Shown piece by piece: positions 24,835 through 31,287 of a stretch of DNA of 64,000 nt. The notes under the pieces were generated by a model. It saw only the letters and a list, made by a program, of their open reading frames with translations, was not told the DNA's origin and made no database searches. The position numbers and the translations under genes were made by a program. The stretch is from Acidithiobacillus_B sp049965315 (GTDB taxonomy: Bacteria; Pseudomonadota; Gammaproteobacteria; Acidithiobacillales; Acidithiobacillaceae). The DNA is taken from assembly GCF_049965315.1 (NCBI RefSeq), contig NZ_JBMFWL010000002.1, positions 62,001 through 126,000 on the forward strand, in the 5' to 3' direction. How positions within the stretch are numbered: the first letter of the stretch is position 1; the number at the start of each line of letters is the position of its first letter.

Positions 24835-25969
24835 GCCTACAGATCCCGCAAGCCGCCATAGCCCCCAGCGACTCCTGGTCACCGGTGGTGCCGGCTTCAT
24901 CGGCGCCAACTTCTGCCACTACTGGCTGCAGCAGCATCCCCAACAACCCCTCGTCGTCCTCGACGCCCTCAGCTATGCCGGCAACCGCCACAGCCTCGCT
25001 GACCTTGATGCGCTAGCCGGCTTCCGCTTTGTGCAGGGGGACATCAACGATACGGATCTGGTCATGGCGCTCCTGCGCGAACACGCCATCGATACCCTGG
25101 TCCATTTCGCCGCCGAGAGCCATGTGGATCGTTCCATCCACGATCCCGACGCCTTCATCCGCGCCAACATCCTCGGCACCCACAGCCTCCTGCGCGCCGC
25201 CCGGGCCGTCTGGCTGGAGGGCCCCCAAGGCCCCGTTCCCCACCGTTTCCATCACATCTCCACCGATGAGGTGTATGGGACCCTGGGCCCTGCCGATCCG
25301 CCCTTCACCGAGGACACCCCCTACGCCCCCAATTCACCCTATGCCGCCAGCAAGGCCGCCGCGGACCACCTGGTGCGCAGCTATCAGCACACCTACGGCC
25401 TGCGCACGAGCACCAGCAACTGTTCCAACAACTACGGTCCCTTCCATTTTCCCGAAAAACTCATCCCGCTGGTGATCGTCAATATCCTCCATGGCCGGCC
25501 CTTGCCCATTTACGGTGATGGCCGGCAGATCCGCGACTGGCTCTATGTCGAGGACCACTGCCGCGGCATTGATTCGATACTCCGGCACGGGCGAGAAGGC
25601 GAAAGCTATAATATTGGCGGGCGCAACGAATGGGCCAATATCGACATCGTTCAGCTCATTTGCACCCACATGGACGCAGCCTTTGCCCAAGATCCCGGGC
25701 TGGCCCAACGCTTCCCCGCCGCCACTCCCGCCCGGGGCCAGCCCTCCGCCTCCCTCATCCACCATGTCCAGGATCGTCCCGGCCATGACCGCCGCTACGC
25801 CATCAACGCCGACAAGATCGCGCGCACCCTCGGCTTCACCCCCCGGACCGATTTCGCCGCGGGCATCGCGCGCACCATCCGCTGGTACCTCGACCATCCC
25901 GCCTGGTGGCAAGGGGTCATGGACGGCAGCTACCAGCAGTGGCTCGACACCCAATACGGAGCGATCTGA
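24824..25969 (+). CDS. rmlB: dTDP-glucose 4,6-dehydratase
   Basis: Second step of the pathway: dTDP-glucose to dTDP-4-keto-6-deoxyglucose, NAD-bound. Predicted 381 aa. Rossmann motif VTGGAGFIGANF, FAAESHVDRSI, catalytic STDEVYG (Thr-Asp-Glu) and YAASKAAADHLV (YxxxK), SNCSNNYGPFHFPEKLIP, DWLYVEDHC and GRNEWANIDIV. The start at 24824 sits within the rmlD end; an SD is not obvious, so coupling is likely. Last gene of the operon. The 205-bp gap after it holds an AT-rich hairpin (ATATGG-TTTT-CCATAT, 26010-26025). Confidence 0.94.
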   Translation: MPLKPTDPASRHSPQRLLVTGGAGFIGANFCHYWLQQHPQQPLVVLDALSYAGNRHSLADLDALAGFRFVQGDINDTDLVMALLREHAIDTLVHFAAESHVDRSIHDPDAFIRANILGTHSLLRAARAVWLEGPQGPVPHRFHHISTDEVYGTLGPADPPFTEDTPYAPNSPYAASKAAADHLVRSYQHTYGLRTSTSNCSNNYGPFHFPEKLIPLVIVNILHGRPLPIYGDGRQIRDWLYVEDHCRGIDSILRHGREGESYNIGGRNEWANIDIVQLICTHMDAAFAQDPGLAQRFPAATPARGQPSASLIHHVQDRPGHDRRYAINADKIARTLGFTPRTDFAAGIARTIRWYLDHPAWWQGVMDGSYQQWLDTQYGAI

Positions 25970-26174
25970 AGGGCACCACGGAATGGCCGAAAATCCCCAA
26001 GGTTATAATATATGGTTTTCCATATTATTAAGGGCAAAAAAAGGGAAACCGCCATCCGTCCCGAAGGAAAGCCGGCAGGCTGGATGGAAGATGCGCGATC
26101 GCCCTTCGCTGCCGTTCCGTATCGGAGAAAAGGTCCGCCTGACCCGCACCGGAAAATGCCGTGGCGCGGCAAGA

Positions 26175-26528
26175 TCAGGCCGCGCAATGGCGAACGCCAT
26201 CGGCCGGCCCGCCCAAGCGCGCCAGATGCGCCTCCAGCACCGCCCCCATCAACGGCTGCGCAAAGCATTCCGCCAGGGTCAGGCGCTGCCACTGCGGCAT
26301 ATCCGGATGGAGGCGATAATGCACCCAGGTCCCGCGGCGCTGGTCGAGAATGAGGCGTCCCTCGCGCAACAGCGCGAGATGCCGGGAGATCTTCGGCTGG
26401 GATTCCTCCAGCGCGCCGGTGATCTCACAGACACAGAGCTCCCCCTTCGCCCAGAGCAACTGCAATACACTCAGTCGGGTCTTGTCTGACAGGAGTTGGA
26501 AAAAACCGGTGACCGGCTCCATGACCAT
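26175..26528 (-). CDS. arsR: ArsR-family metalloregulator with arsenic-type Cys pair
   Basis: Predicted 117 aa; the ATG at 26528 has GGAG 8 nt upstream. Winged helix-turn-helix: ARxLSVLQLL helix, then GELCVCEITGALEESQPKISRHLALLREG. Cys32 and Cys34 (ELCVCE) fall exactly where the plasmid R773 ArsR binds As(III); the third ligand Cys37 is Thr. A C-terminal Cys (RHCAA) exists. No arsB, acr3, arsC or other resistance gene is nearby, so this is an orphan that may act on distant genes or only on itself. A good promoter with a dyad-like AT stretch lies directly upstream. Confidence 0.85.
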   Translation of the reverse strand: MVMEPVTGFFQLLSDKTRLSVLQLLWAKGELCVCEITGALEESQPKISRHLALLREGRLILDQRRGTWVHYRLHPDMPQWQRLTLAECFAQPLMGAVLEAHLARLGGPADGVRHCAA

Positions 26529-26551
26529 TGCTTGCGCTCCCCATATCCGGC

Positions 26552-26599
26552 CTATATTTGATGATGCGGATATTAGACATTCCCTATCCCCCCTGTCAA
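26552..26599 (-). promoter_or_regulatory. arsR promoter and probable operator
   Basis: On the minus strand: TTGACA (26599-26594), 18-bp spacer, TAATAT (26575-26570). The boxes are close to sigma70 consensus. An imperfect dyad (plus-strand CTATATTTG near 26552-26560 and ATATTAG at 26570-26576) overlaps and follows the -10 box, where ArsR/SmtB repressors usually bind. Boxes are seen; the operator is inferred. Confidence 0.6.
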
Positions 26600-26739
26600 A
26601 CCCAAGCCCATCCAGCAGCGCGTCCCATGGCCGCAAGCAAGGCAGACCATGACGGAATGACCGGAAAACCGGATTGGACAGACCCGCACCGGGGCGTGAA
26701 CGGATGAGCAAGCGCTTTGCCTTGGCCCTTATATTGGCC

Positions 26740-26768
26740 TTGATCTTATATTAGATGTGGTCTATTAT
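26740..26768 (+). promoter_or_regulatory. Probable sigma70 promoter of HiPIP gene
   Basis: TTGATC (26740-26745), 17-bp spacer, TATTAT (26763-26768). Five of six -10 bases and four of six -35 bases match consensus. It would give a leader of about 210 nt before the HiPIP start at 26984. Confidence 0.45.
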
Positions 26769-26983
26769 CTTTCGGCAATCCATCCCCACCGGAGCTTGGG
26801 TCTCGTGACGCAAGCGCGAGATGGCCGCCGGACGGAGGCGGATCATCCACCCTTGTCCAGATAGAGAAAGATGAATGACGTACTGAAAAGGGGGTGAACA
26901 CGGACCAGTGAAATAGCCCATGCCTTGAAGCACCACGATCCATTCAATCATTCGCTTATATCCGCAACAACCAGGAGGTAACA

Positions 26984-27289
26984 ATGAATACCGAAAAAGC
27001 AATTGCAAAGGATGGCAAGCTCTCGCGCCGGGAGATGCTCAAAGGGGTGGTGGTGTTCATGGGTGCAGCAGCGCTCGGAGCGGCAATCACGCCTGGCACG
27101 GCCTTGGCCGGGGGCATGTCCAAAGCGTCCGCCAAGTATCAAGATCATCCCAACGGGAAGGCGCACTGCTCCAATTGCACCTTTTTCACGGCGGGCGCAT
27201 CGCCCACCGCGATGGGCACCTGCGCGGTGATTTCCGGAAACGTCAGCCCCGACGGCTGGTGCATGCTCTACGCCGCCAAAGGGGCGTGA
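26984..27289 (+). CDS. High-potential iron-sulfur protein (HiPIP, Iro type), Tat-exported
   Basis: 101 aa. Perfect AGGAGGT 4 nt before the ATG. The twin-arginine signal (SRREMLKG, residues 14-21) and hydrophobic core end near GTALA (residues 39-43), so the cofactor-loaded protein goes to the periplasm. The mature part has four Cys (about 62, 65, 80, 93) spaced C-x2-C-x14-C-x12-C, the HiPIP pattern holding one [4Fe-4S] cluster. HiPIPs carry electrons between cytochromes and oxidases in sulfur and iron oxidisers; Iro of Acidithiobacillus is the closest model. It is a single-gene unit here. Partner enzymes are not in the window. Confidence 0.9.
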   Translation: MNTEKAIAKDGKLSRREMLKGVVVFMGAAALGAAITPGTALAGGMSKASAKYQDHPNGKAHCSNCTFFTAGASPTAMGTCAVISGNVSPDGWCMLYAAKGA

Positions 27290-27350
27290 TCATCCTCGCT
27301 AAATAGTCAGTGGCAACGCCCCCTCACCTTTTCCGGCAGGGGGTGTATTC

Positions 27351-28070
27351 CTACTTTCCTGCCGGCGACAGGCCATCCCGGCCCTGCACCGCCCCTTTGC
27401 CCAGACGTTCCAATGGCGAAGACTCCACCTCTTGGCCTCCCCCGGCCCGCAATTCAAGCTGCTGGAGCCCGGCCAGCAATTCCCCCACGTCGATGGGCAT
27501 GATGGCGACCACCGGCCGCCGCCGATCGGCCCGGACGGCTGCGACCGATATGCCCGTTGCCACCTCGCCGATGGCCTTATCCCGCGCCGCCAACAACGCG
27601 GTGATATGAGGATGGAACAGGCGGAGCATGGCCGTGATCCAGCGGTTCACCAGCCAGGACGGATAGGCATGTTCGACGCGATAACGTCCCAGCAGATCCA
27701 GGGTTTTTCCGGCATCCCGCCAGCGCCCGCCACTGACCCAGTGATTGATGCTGAACAAAGCCTGCGGCATGCCCCAAACATCCATGGAGATGGCGACCAG
27801 ATGCACCAGGTCTTTGCCACGCTCTCCCACCTCCCGCCGCTGGGGAGAAACCGGTGCGAAGAGGTGAAAGTGGCCATGTTCGTCCAGGGGACCGGCGTGG
27901 GCATGGTAATAAAAACGGGCACCGGTCCTGGCGTCCGTCGCATCATCGGGAGGGTAGTGGAGGCCCTCGGTGAAGGGTTCCTGTCCGCGCAGGAGGTCGG
28001 CGACCACATTGAGCCCACAACCCGCCAAATCGGCCATGATTCGCTCCACCTGCATGCCCGCCTTGCGCAT
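27351..28070 (-). CDS. His-rich protein, possibly DUF6969 family
   Basis: About 239 aa from the ATG at 28070; the frame is open further upstream and similarity to the expected fold may begin about 10 residues earlier, but no ordinary start codon is found there. A striking metal-site-like block lies near residues 45-70: HYPPDDATD, FYYHAHAG, then EHGHFHLF. Two Cys-poor helical regions follow (WVSGGRWRDAG, YPSWLVNRWITAMLRLF). The HYPP...YYHAH...HGHFH pattern recalls DUF6969; the name is from memory and the function is unknown. It follows the small secreted Cys peptide on the same strand by 79 bp, so the two may be one operon. Confidence 0.6.
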   Translation of the reverse strand: MRKAGMQVERIMADLAGCGLNVVADLLRGQEPFTEGLHYPPDDATDARTGARFYYHAHAGPLDEHGHFHLFAPVSPQRREVGERGKDLVHLVAISMDVWGMPQALFSINHWVSGGRWRDAGKTLDLLGRYRVEHAYPSWLVNRWITAMLRLFHPHITALLAARDKAIGEVATGISVAAVRADRRRPVVAIMPIDVGELLAGLQQLELRAGGGQEVESSPLERLGKGAVQGRDGLSPAGK

Positions 28071-28149
28071 GCGCCGCTGCTGGCAAGGGCCAAGGCGGCT
28101 CAGGTCCGGTGCCGCTACCCGGATGGGCCAGGATTCGACTCCCGCCCCG

Positions 28150-28383
28150 TCATTTCTTGGTCTTGGCTGCCCCACAGCTCGCGCTTTGACAAGGATGCCG
28201 ACTGGCCGTTGCAGCGGTGGAGCCGGGCTGTGCCTTGGCCAAGGGCGTGGGCTGGACACCGGTAGCCGTCTTTTGGCTGGGAGCACAAGGGTGGGCCATC
28301 GTTTCCGCTGACGCCAGGGGGGATCCGAGTGCCAAGGTCAGGGCCACCGCGCCCCCCAAGGCCTTGCGCTTGTGCAAATGCAT
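28150..28383 (-). CDS. Small secreted Cys-containing peptide
   Basis: 77 aa; AAGGAG 7 nt before the ATG at 28383. The signal peptide (residues 1-26) ends SPLASA. The mature 51 residues are low-complexity Ala/Thr/Pro/Lys/Gln with three Cys: AHPCAPSQ near the start and RHPCQSASC near the end, then a basic tail. The HPC...HPCxxxxC layout resembles small periplasmic metal-binding peptides (bufferin-like or similar peptides that may be modified after translation), but no known family is recognised. It is followed on the same strand by the His-rich 27351-28070 protein, which makes a metal-related pair plausible. Confidence 0.6.
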   Translation of the reverse strand: MHLHKRKALGGAVALTLALGSPLASAETMAHPCAPSQKTATGVQPTPLAKAQPGSTAATASRHPCQSASCGAAKTKK

Positions 28384-28518
28384 GAGCAGACTCCTTTGCT
28401 GGAAAACCAACGTGAATATCCTTTGCCCTAGCGAAGCCGCCACCAAGCTGAAGCCCCCTTGTCGGGACTTGCCGGGTTTCCATCTCCACCAAAAATCTTG
28501 GGCAAAGCCTATTTTCAC

Positions 28519-28548
28519 AGCATAGTCCGGATGCCCGGTCTTCGCCAA
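28519..28548 (-). promoter_or_regulatory. Possible promoter of secreted Cys peptide
   Basis: Minus strand TTGGCG (28548-28543), 18-bp spacer, TATGCT (28524-28519), about 135 bp before the start codon. Moderate match only. Confidence 0.28.
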
Positions 28549-28562
28549 CATCCCCAACCCCG

Positions 28563-28600
28563 AACAAACGGCCCCTCCCACCGCTTTTATCGGAGGGCCG
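28563..28600 (-). terminator. Probable intrinsic terminator of proline-rich lipoprotein gene
   Basis: Minus-strand hairpin with arms CGGCCCTCC and GGAGGGGCCG (one bulge), 13-nt AT-rich loop, followed by TTTGTT. It lies about 35 bp after the lipoprotein stop and separates that gene from the Cys-peptide unit. Confidence 0.5.
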
Positions 28601-28633
28601 CCAAGAGTTCCTGATCGCCCCCTGCGCATGCCC

Positions 28634-29431
28634 TCAGAAAGGAGGCGGCGGCGGAGTTCCCGGTCCCTGATGGGGTCCGCCCGAGGGTGGGGGCGGCGGC
28701 GGCGCGGCGAAGCCGGGATTGGGCGGGCGCTCGGGGGACGGCGCGAAAGCCGGCCCTGGAGGAGGTCCCTGCCGGCGGCGGCGGTGATACGGTGCCGGCG
28801 CCACGGGCTCCGGGCTCGGCGGTCCGGAAGGGGGACGAAGAGCCGGCCCGGGGAGCGGCGCAGCACCAGGTGGCGGCAGCGGCGCGGAAGGCGATGGCGG
28901 TACAACGAAGCCAGGGCGAGGAGAAACTCCCCCGGGCGACCCGGGCGGCGGGGCAGAAGGTGGGGCAAAGAAAGCCCTCTGGGGCGGACGGGCAGGCCCC
29001 GGAGGAGGAGGCGCCATGACGCCGGGCCCTGCCGGTGGCAGCGGCGCGCCGGGGCCTGGGCCTGGGACCATGCCCGGCCGCGGAGGTGAAGGCGGCACCG
29101 CACCGTAGATCACCGCCGGCGGGGGCGGTGGCATCCCCTGCGGCGGCGGGGGCGGGGGTGGCGCTCCCGGCGGAGGCGGCGGGGGCGGAGCGGAAAAATA
29201 CTGGTAATAGACCTGCGGGTAGTAATCCCACAGTTCCGTCTGCAGATACAGATCAGGCGTGTAGTAGTTGAGGTAAGCGGCAGAAGGATACCAGGAATAG
29301 CCGGGATAAACGCCGGCCATGGGGCCGTTGCTATAATAGCCTTCCGTCGCATAGGGATAAGAAACGCAACCGGTCCCCCCAACCAGAAGCAGCGCCGCAA
29401 GGGCGATGGTGCCAATTTTCCGCTTCACCAT
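28634..29431 (-). CDS. Proline-rich lipoprotein
   Basis: Predicted 265 aa; GGAGG 5 nt before the ATG at 29431. Lipoprotein signal with lipobox VGGTGC (Cys near residue 22). Residues 25-80 are Tyr-rich (YYSNGPMAGVYPGYSWYP, LQTELWDYYPQVYYQYF), and from about 82 to the end the chain is mostly proline with Gly, Ala and Arg, including runs of seven Pro. Such a tail would be extended and could span from the membrane towards the peptidoglycan or out of the cell. Poly-Pro runs need EF-P for translation. No family recognised; the skewed composition makes the frame look artificial, but signal, lipobox and ribosome site are all good. Confidence 0.65.
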   Translation of the reverse strand: MVKRKIGTIALAALLLVGGTGCVSYPYATEGYYSNGPMAGVYPGYSWYPSAAYLNYYTPDLYLQTELWDYYPQVYYQYFSAPPPPPPPGAPPPPPPPQGMPPPPPAVIYGAVPPSPPRPGMVPGPGPGAPLPPAGPGVMAPPPPGPARPPQRAFFAPPSAPPPGSPGGVSPRPGFVVPPSPSAPLPPPGAAPLPGPALRPPSGPPSPEPVAPAPYHRRRRQGPPPGPAFAPSPERPPNPGFAAPPPPPPSGGPHQGPGTPPPPPF

Positions 29432-29470
29432 AACAGCCTCCCCAGGCCATGGCATCCAATGACTATTAGA

Positions 29471-29524
29471 CCATCATGCCCTGAAAACGCCGTGCCGGCC
29501 GCCGATCCGGGATGATGGGTTTTT
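29471..29524 (+). promoter_or_regulatory. Hairpin with T-run in leader of cytochrome P460 gene
   Basis: CCATCATGCCC (29471-29481) pairs with GGGATGATGG (29509-29518), one bulge, followed by GTTTTT (29519-29524). It looks like an intrinsic terminator reading toward the P460 gene, placed 15-35 bp before its start. With no gene behind it on this strand it may be an attenuator or an RNA leader structure. Confidence 0.35.
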
Positions 29525-29557
29525 ATCGCTCTTGTTTTCATGTTACGCCATTTGCCG

Positions 29558-30227
29558 ATGAATGACATGCTTACCAAGCAGATCCACCAGCAATTACGCC
29601 TGGCCGTGGCCGTGGCCGTGGCCGTGACCAACATCAGCCCGGCGTGGGCGGGGAATCTCCCCGAGACTATCCCAAGCCCTGTCCAACTGTGGCGCAGCAT
29701 CCGCGCCATCGTGGATGAAGGGCATCTCCTGCCGGGGGCAGCACTGCATACCAGCCGGGATCAGAATGGTGGATTATTACCCCGCCGACAAAGTGAACGA
29801 AACCGCCCATGGCGCCGTAACCGCCGCAGGCGGAGTAGTTCGGGTGACGCGCTACCCGGCCGGGAGCCTCCTGATCAAGGAAAATTTCAATGCCCGGAAA
29901 AAGCTGGCGGGAGTGACGGCCATGCTCAAGCTCCCCCATTATGATGGAGCCGACCGTAACTGGGTCATGGCCGCCTACTCAGACCAGGGCAAACTCTTGG
30001 CTTTTGGCAAAGCGAGATCCTGCATCCAGTGCCACATGGTGGCGCAGAAGCAGGATTTCCTTTTTGCCCCACCCCCTATCAACCTGCTGCCCGCCGCCTT
30101 TTTCCCGGATCAGAAAATATCACCCGCCTATCTCCGCTTGCTCCAGGAGCACCCTGGGTCCGCGCTGGGAAGGGACCCGGGTCCGGCCATGGAAGTTTTC
30201 TTAAATCCGTCAGCCTTCCTGGCCTAG
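29558..30227 (+). pseudogene. Cytochrome P460-family c-type cytochrome, split by a one-base frameshift
   Basis: Two frames together encode one protein. Frame one (29558-29764; an earlier ATG is at 29540) gives a signal peptide (LRLAVAVAVAVTNISPAWA) and the start of the mature part (PETIPSPVQLWRSIRAIVDEGHLLPG). Frame two (29766-30227) continues MVDYYPADKVNETAHG, VTRYPAGSLLIKENF, the haem-binding CIQCH (in ARSCIQCHMVAQKQDFLF) and the end. Removing one A from CAGAATGG at 29762-29769 joins them as SRDQMVDYYP. Periplasmic cytochromes P460 oxidise hydroxylamine or act in detoxification. Either a real frameshift makes this a pseudogene, or the extra base is a sequencing error. Four GGCCGT repeats lie in the signal-peptide region (29602-29625). 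Confidence 0.7.
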
Positions 30228-30270
30228 GCGCGATTCCTGGATCCCCAGGATCACTTGCCGCCGGGATTTC

Positions 30271-30293
30271 CCGCCCGGACATTCCCCGGGCGG
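30271..30293. other. GC-rich perfect hairpin after cytochrome P460 gene
   Basis: CCGCCCGG-N7-CCGGGCGG, 8-bp perfect stem, about 45 bp after the stop. No T-run follows, so it is at best a weak terminator or an mRNA 3'-end structure. Confidence 0.35.
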
Positions 30294-30471
30294 CCCATTG
30301 CCATGGACTTCGGAAATACACGGCCCGCCAGCCACCGCTGCGAAGGCTGCCGGCGTTTGCCACAGCGGCCCTTGCATCTTCCCGTCATTCAACTATGTTC
30401 ATAATGGTGTCGCAGCAAAAAGCCCATGCAATGGGAATGATTTGACTGAAACCCTTCTTGGAGGTGCAGCT

Positions 30472-30684
30472 ATGCAATGCAATGTTGGCCGTATAGACCA
30501 GGCGATTCGCATTATCATCGGCGTTGTCTTGCTGCTGGTGGGATTCCTGGCGCCCTTGGGGTTCATCTGGCAGGTAGTGGTGCTGATCCTCGCGGCAATC
30601 GCGCTGATTACCGGAATCGTCCGCTTTTGCCCATTATGGGCGGTGCTTGGCATCAATACCTGCGGACAGGGGAAATCCGGCTGA
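30472..30684 (+). CDS. DUF2892 family inner-membrane protein
   Basis: 70 aa; GGAGGT 6 nt before the ATG. Two membrane helices (residues about 14-30 and 33-50) with the family start MQCNVGRIDQAIRIIIG and the end FCPLWAVLGINTCG. DUF2892 is the small membrane module found alone or fused to rhodanese (as in YgaP); its function is unknown, often beside sulfur or metal genes. The three Cys (3, 53 and 63) are typical of the family. Confidence 0.88.
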   Translation: MQCNVGRIDQAIRIIIGVVLLLVGFLAPLGFIWQVVVLILAAIALITGIVRFCPLWAVLGINTCGQGKSG

Positions 30685-30728
30685 TCCGCCCGGATTGCCC
30701 TCTGGCCAAGGGCCGGATCCGCCTGAGG

Positions 30729-31136
30729 TCATGTCAGGGATGACCTGATGATATCCGTTACCTTCCGATCGAAGGCAATCACCTCTTTATCCATATCCAT
30801 CAAGCGGTGCCGTTCCTTGAGATAGGCCATGGTGTTGAAAAAGACCTCAGCGGCACCGTCCTCATCCTGGCGGACGAGGATCTTGCTGGGAAGGTCGATG
30901 GCCAGCGTGGGGGCGGCGAGCATCAGCGGCGTGCCGCCTTTGGGGTTGCCGAAAACCAGGACTTCCGTCGGCGGCATCTGGCGCCCGGCCTCCTGCGCCG
31001 CGTGGCCATGATCGAAGTGGGCGAAGATGGTAAAACCCTGGGCCTTGAGGGCATCTTCCAGTCGTCGCGCCGTTTCGGCTACGCCATAAGGCGAGCGCCA
31101 ATGAAAAAGACCTGCGGGCAATACGTTATCCATCAT
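30729..31136 (-). CDS. DUF302 domain protein
   Basis: Predicted 135 aa from the ATG at 31136 (GGGAGG upstream; a second ATG follows at 31133). The core has RLEDALKAQGFTIFAHFDHGHAAQEAGRQMPPTEVLVFGNP, interrupted here as the two blocks GFTIFAHFDHGHAA and PTEVLVFGNPKGGTPLM, with DLPSKILVRQDEDG after them: the classic DUF302 layout (gFtvf..iDh...A...g......el.iFGNPk.gt). DUF302 proteins are small, often cytosolic or periplasmic, of unknown function. No signal peptide here. Stands alone on the minus strand. Confidence 0.85.
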   Translation of the reverse strand: MMDNVLPAGLFHWRSPYGVAETARRLEDALKAQGFTIFAHFDHGHAAQEAGRQMPPTEVLVFGNPKGGTPLMLAAPTLAIDLPSKILVRQDEDGAAEVFFNTMAYLKERHRLMDMDKEVIAFDRKVTDIIRSSLT

Positions 31137-31287
31137 GATTCCTCCCCCCGGAAAAAGACCGCCGACAGCATCCAATGTGCATATCCAGCCCGGATCTTCC
31201 CCGCGCTTGCCGGCGATGGCTTGCCAGCCATGCCCCGGCCGGAGAAGATCAATGGCCTGCGCGTCCTCCAAGGGAGGACAAAACGCC

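Larger units (their letters stand above)
26529..26983. other. 455-bp AT-rich gap between arsR and HiPIP gene
   Basis: No credible gene of normal size. It contains the divergent arsR promoter on the left, the probable HiPIP promoter at 26740-26768, and otherwise unassigned sequence with several short AT-rich runs (such as CTTATATT repeated near 26728 and 26745). A 16-codon hydrophobic frame (26704-26754, MSKRFALALILALILY) is visible but overlaps the promoter and has only a weak ribosome site. Confidence 0.5.

Noticed and set aside
26704..26754. 16-codon hydrophobic peptide MSKRFALALILALILY
   Set aside because: Too short to judge, weak ribosome site, and it overlaps the better supported -35 box of the HiPIP promoter. 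Conservation would be needed.
27285..27350. Hairpins after the HiPIP gene (GGGGCGT/ACGCCCC and CCCCCT/AGGGGG) as terminator
   Set aside because: Long loop in the first and no T-run after either; not called.
29602..29625. Four tandem GGCCGT units as a phase-variation tract
   Set aside because: Six-base units change length without shifting frame and only encode Ala-Val repeats in a signal peptide; the frameshift lies 140 bp away.
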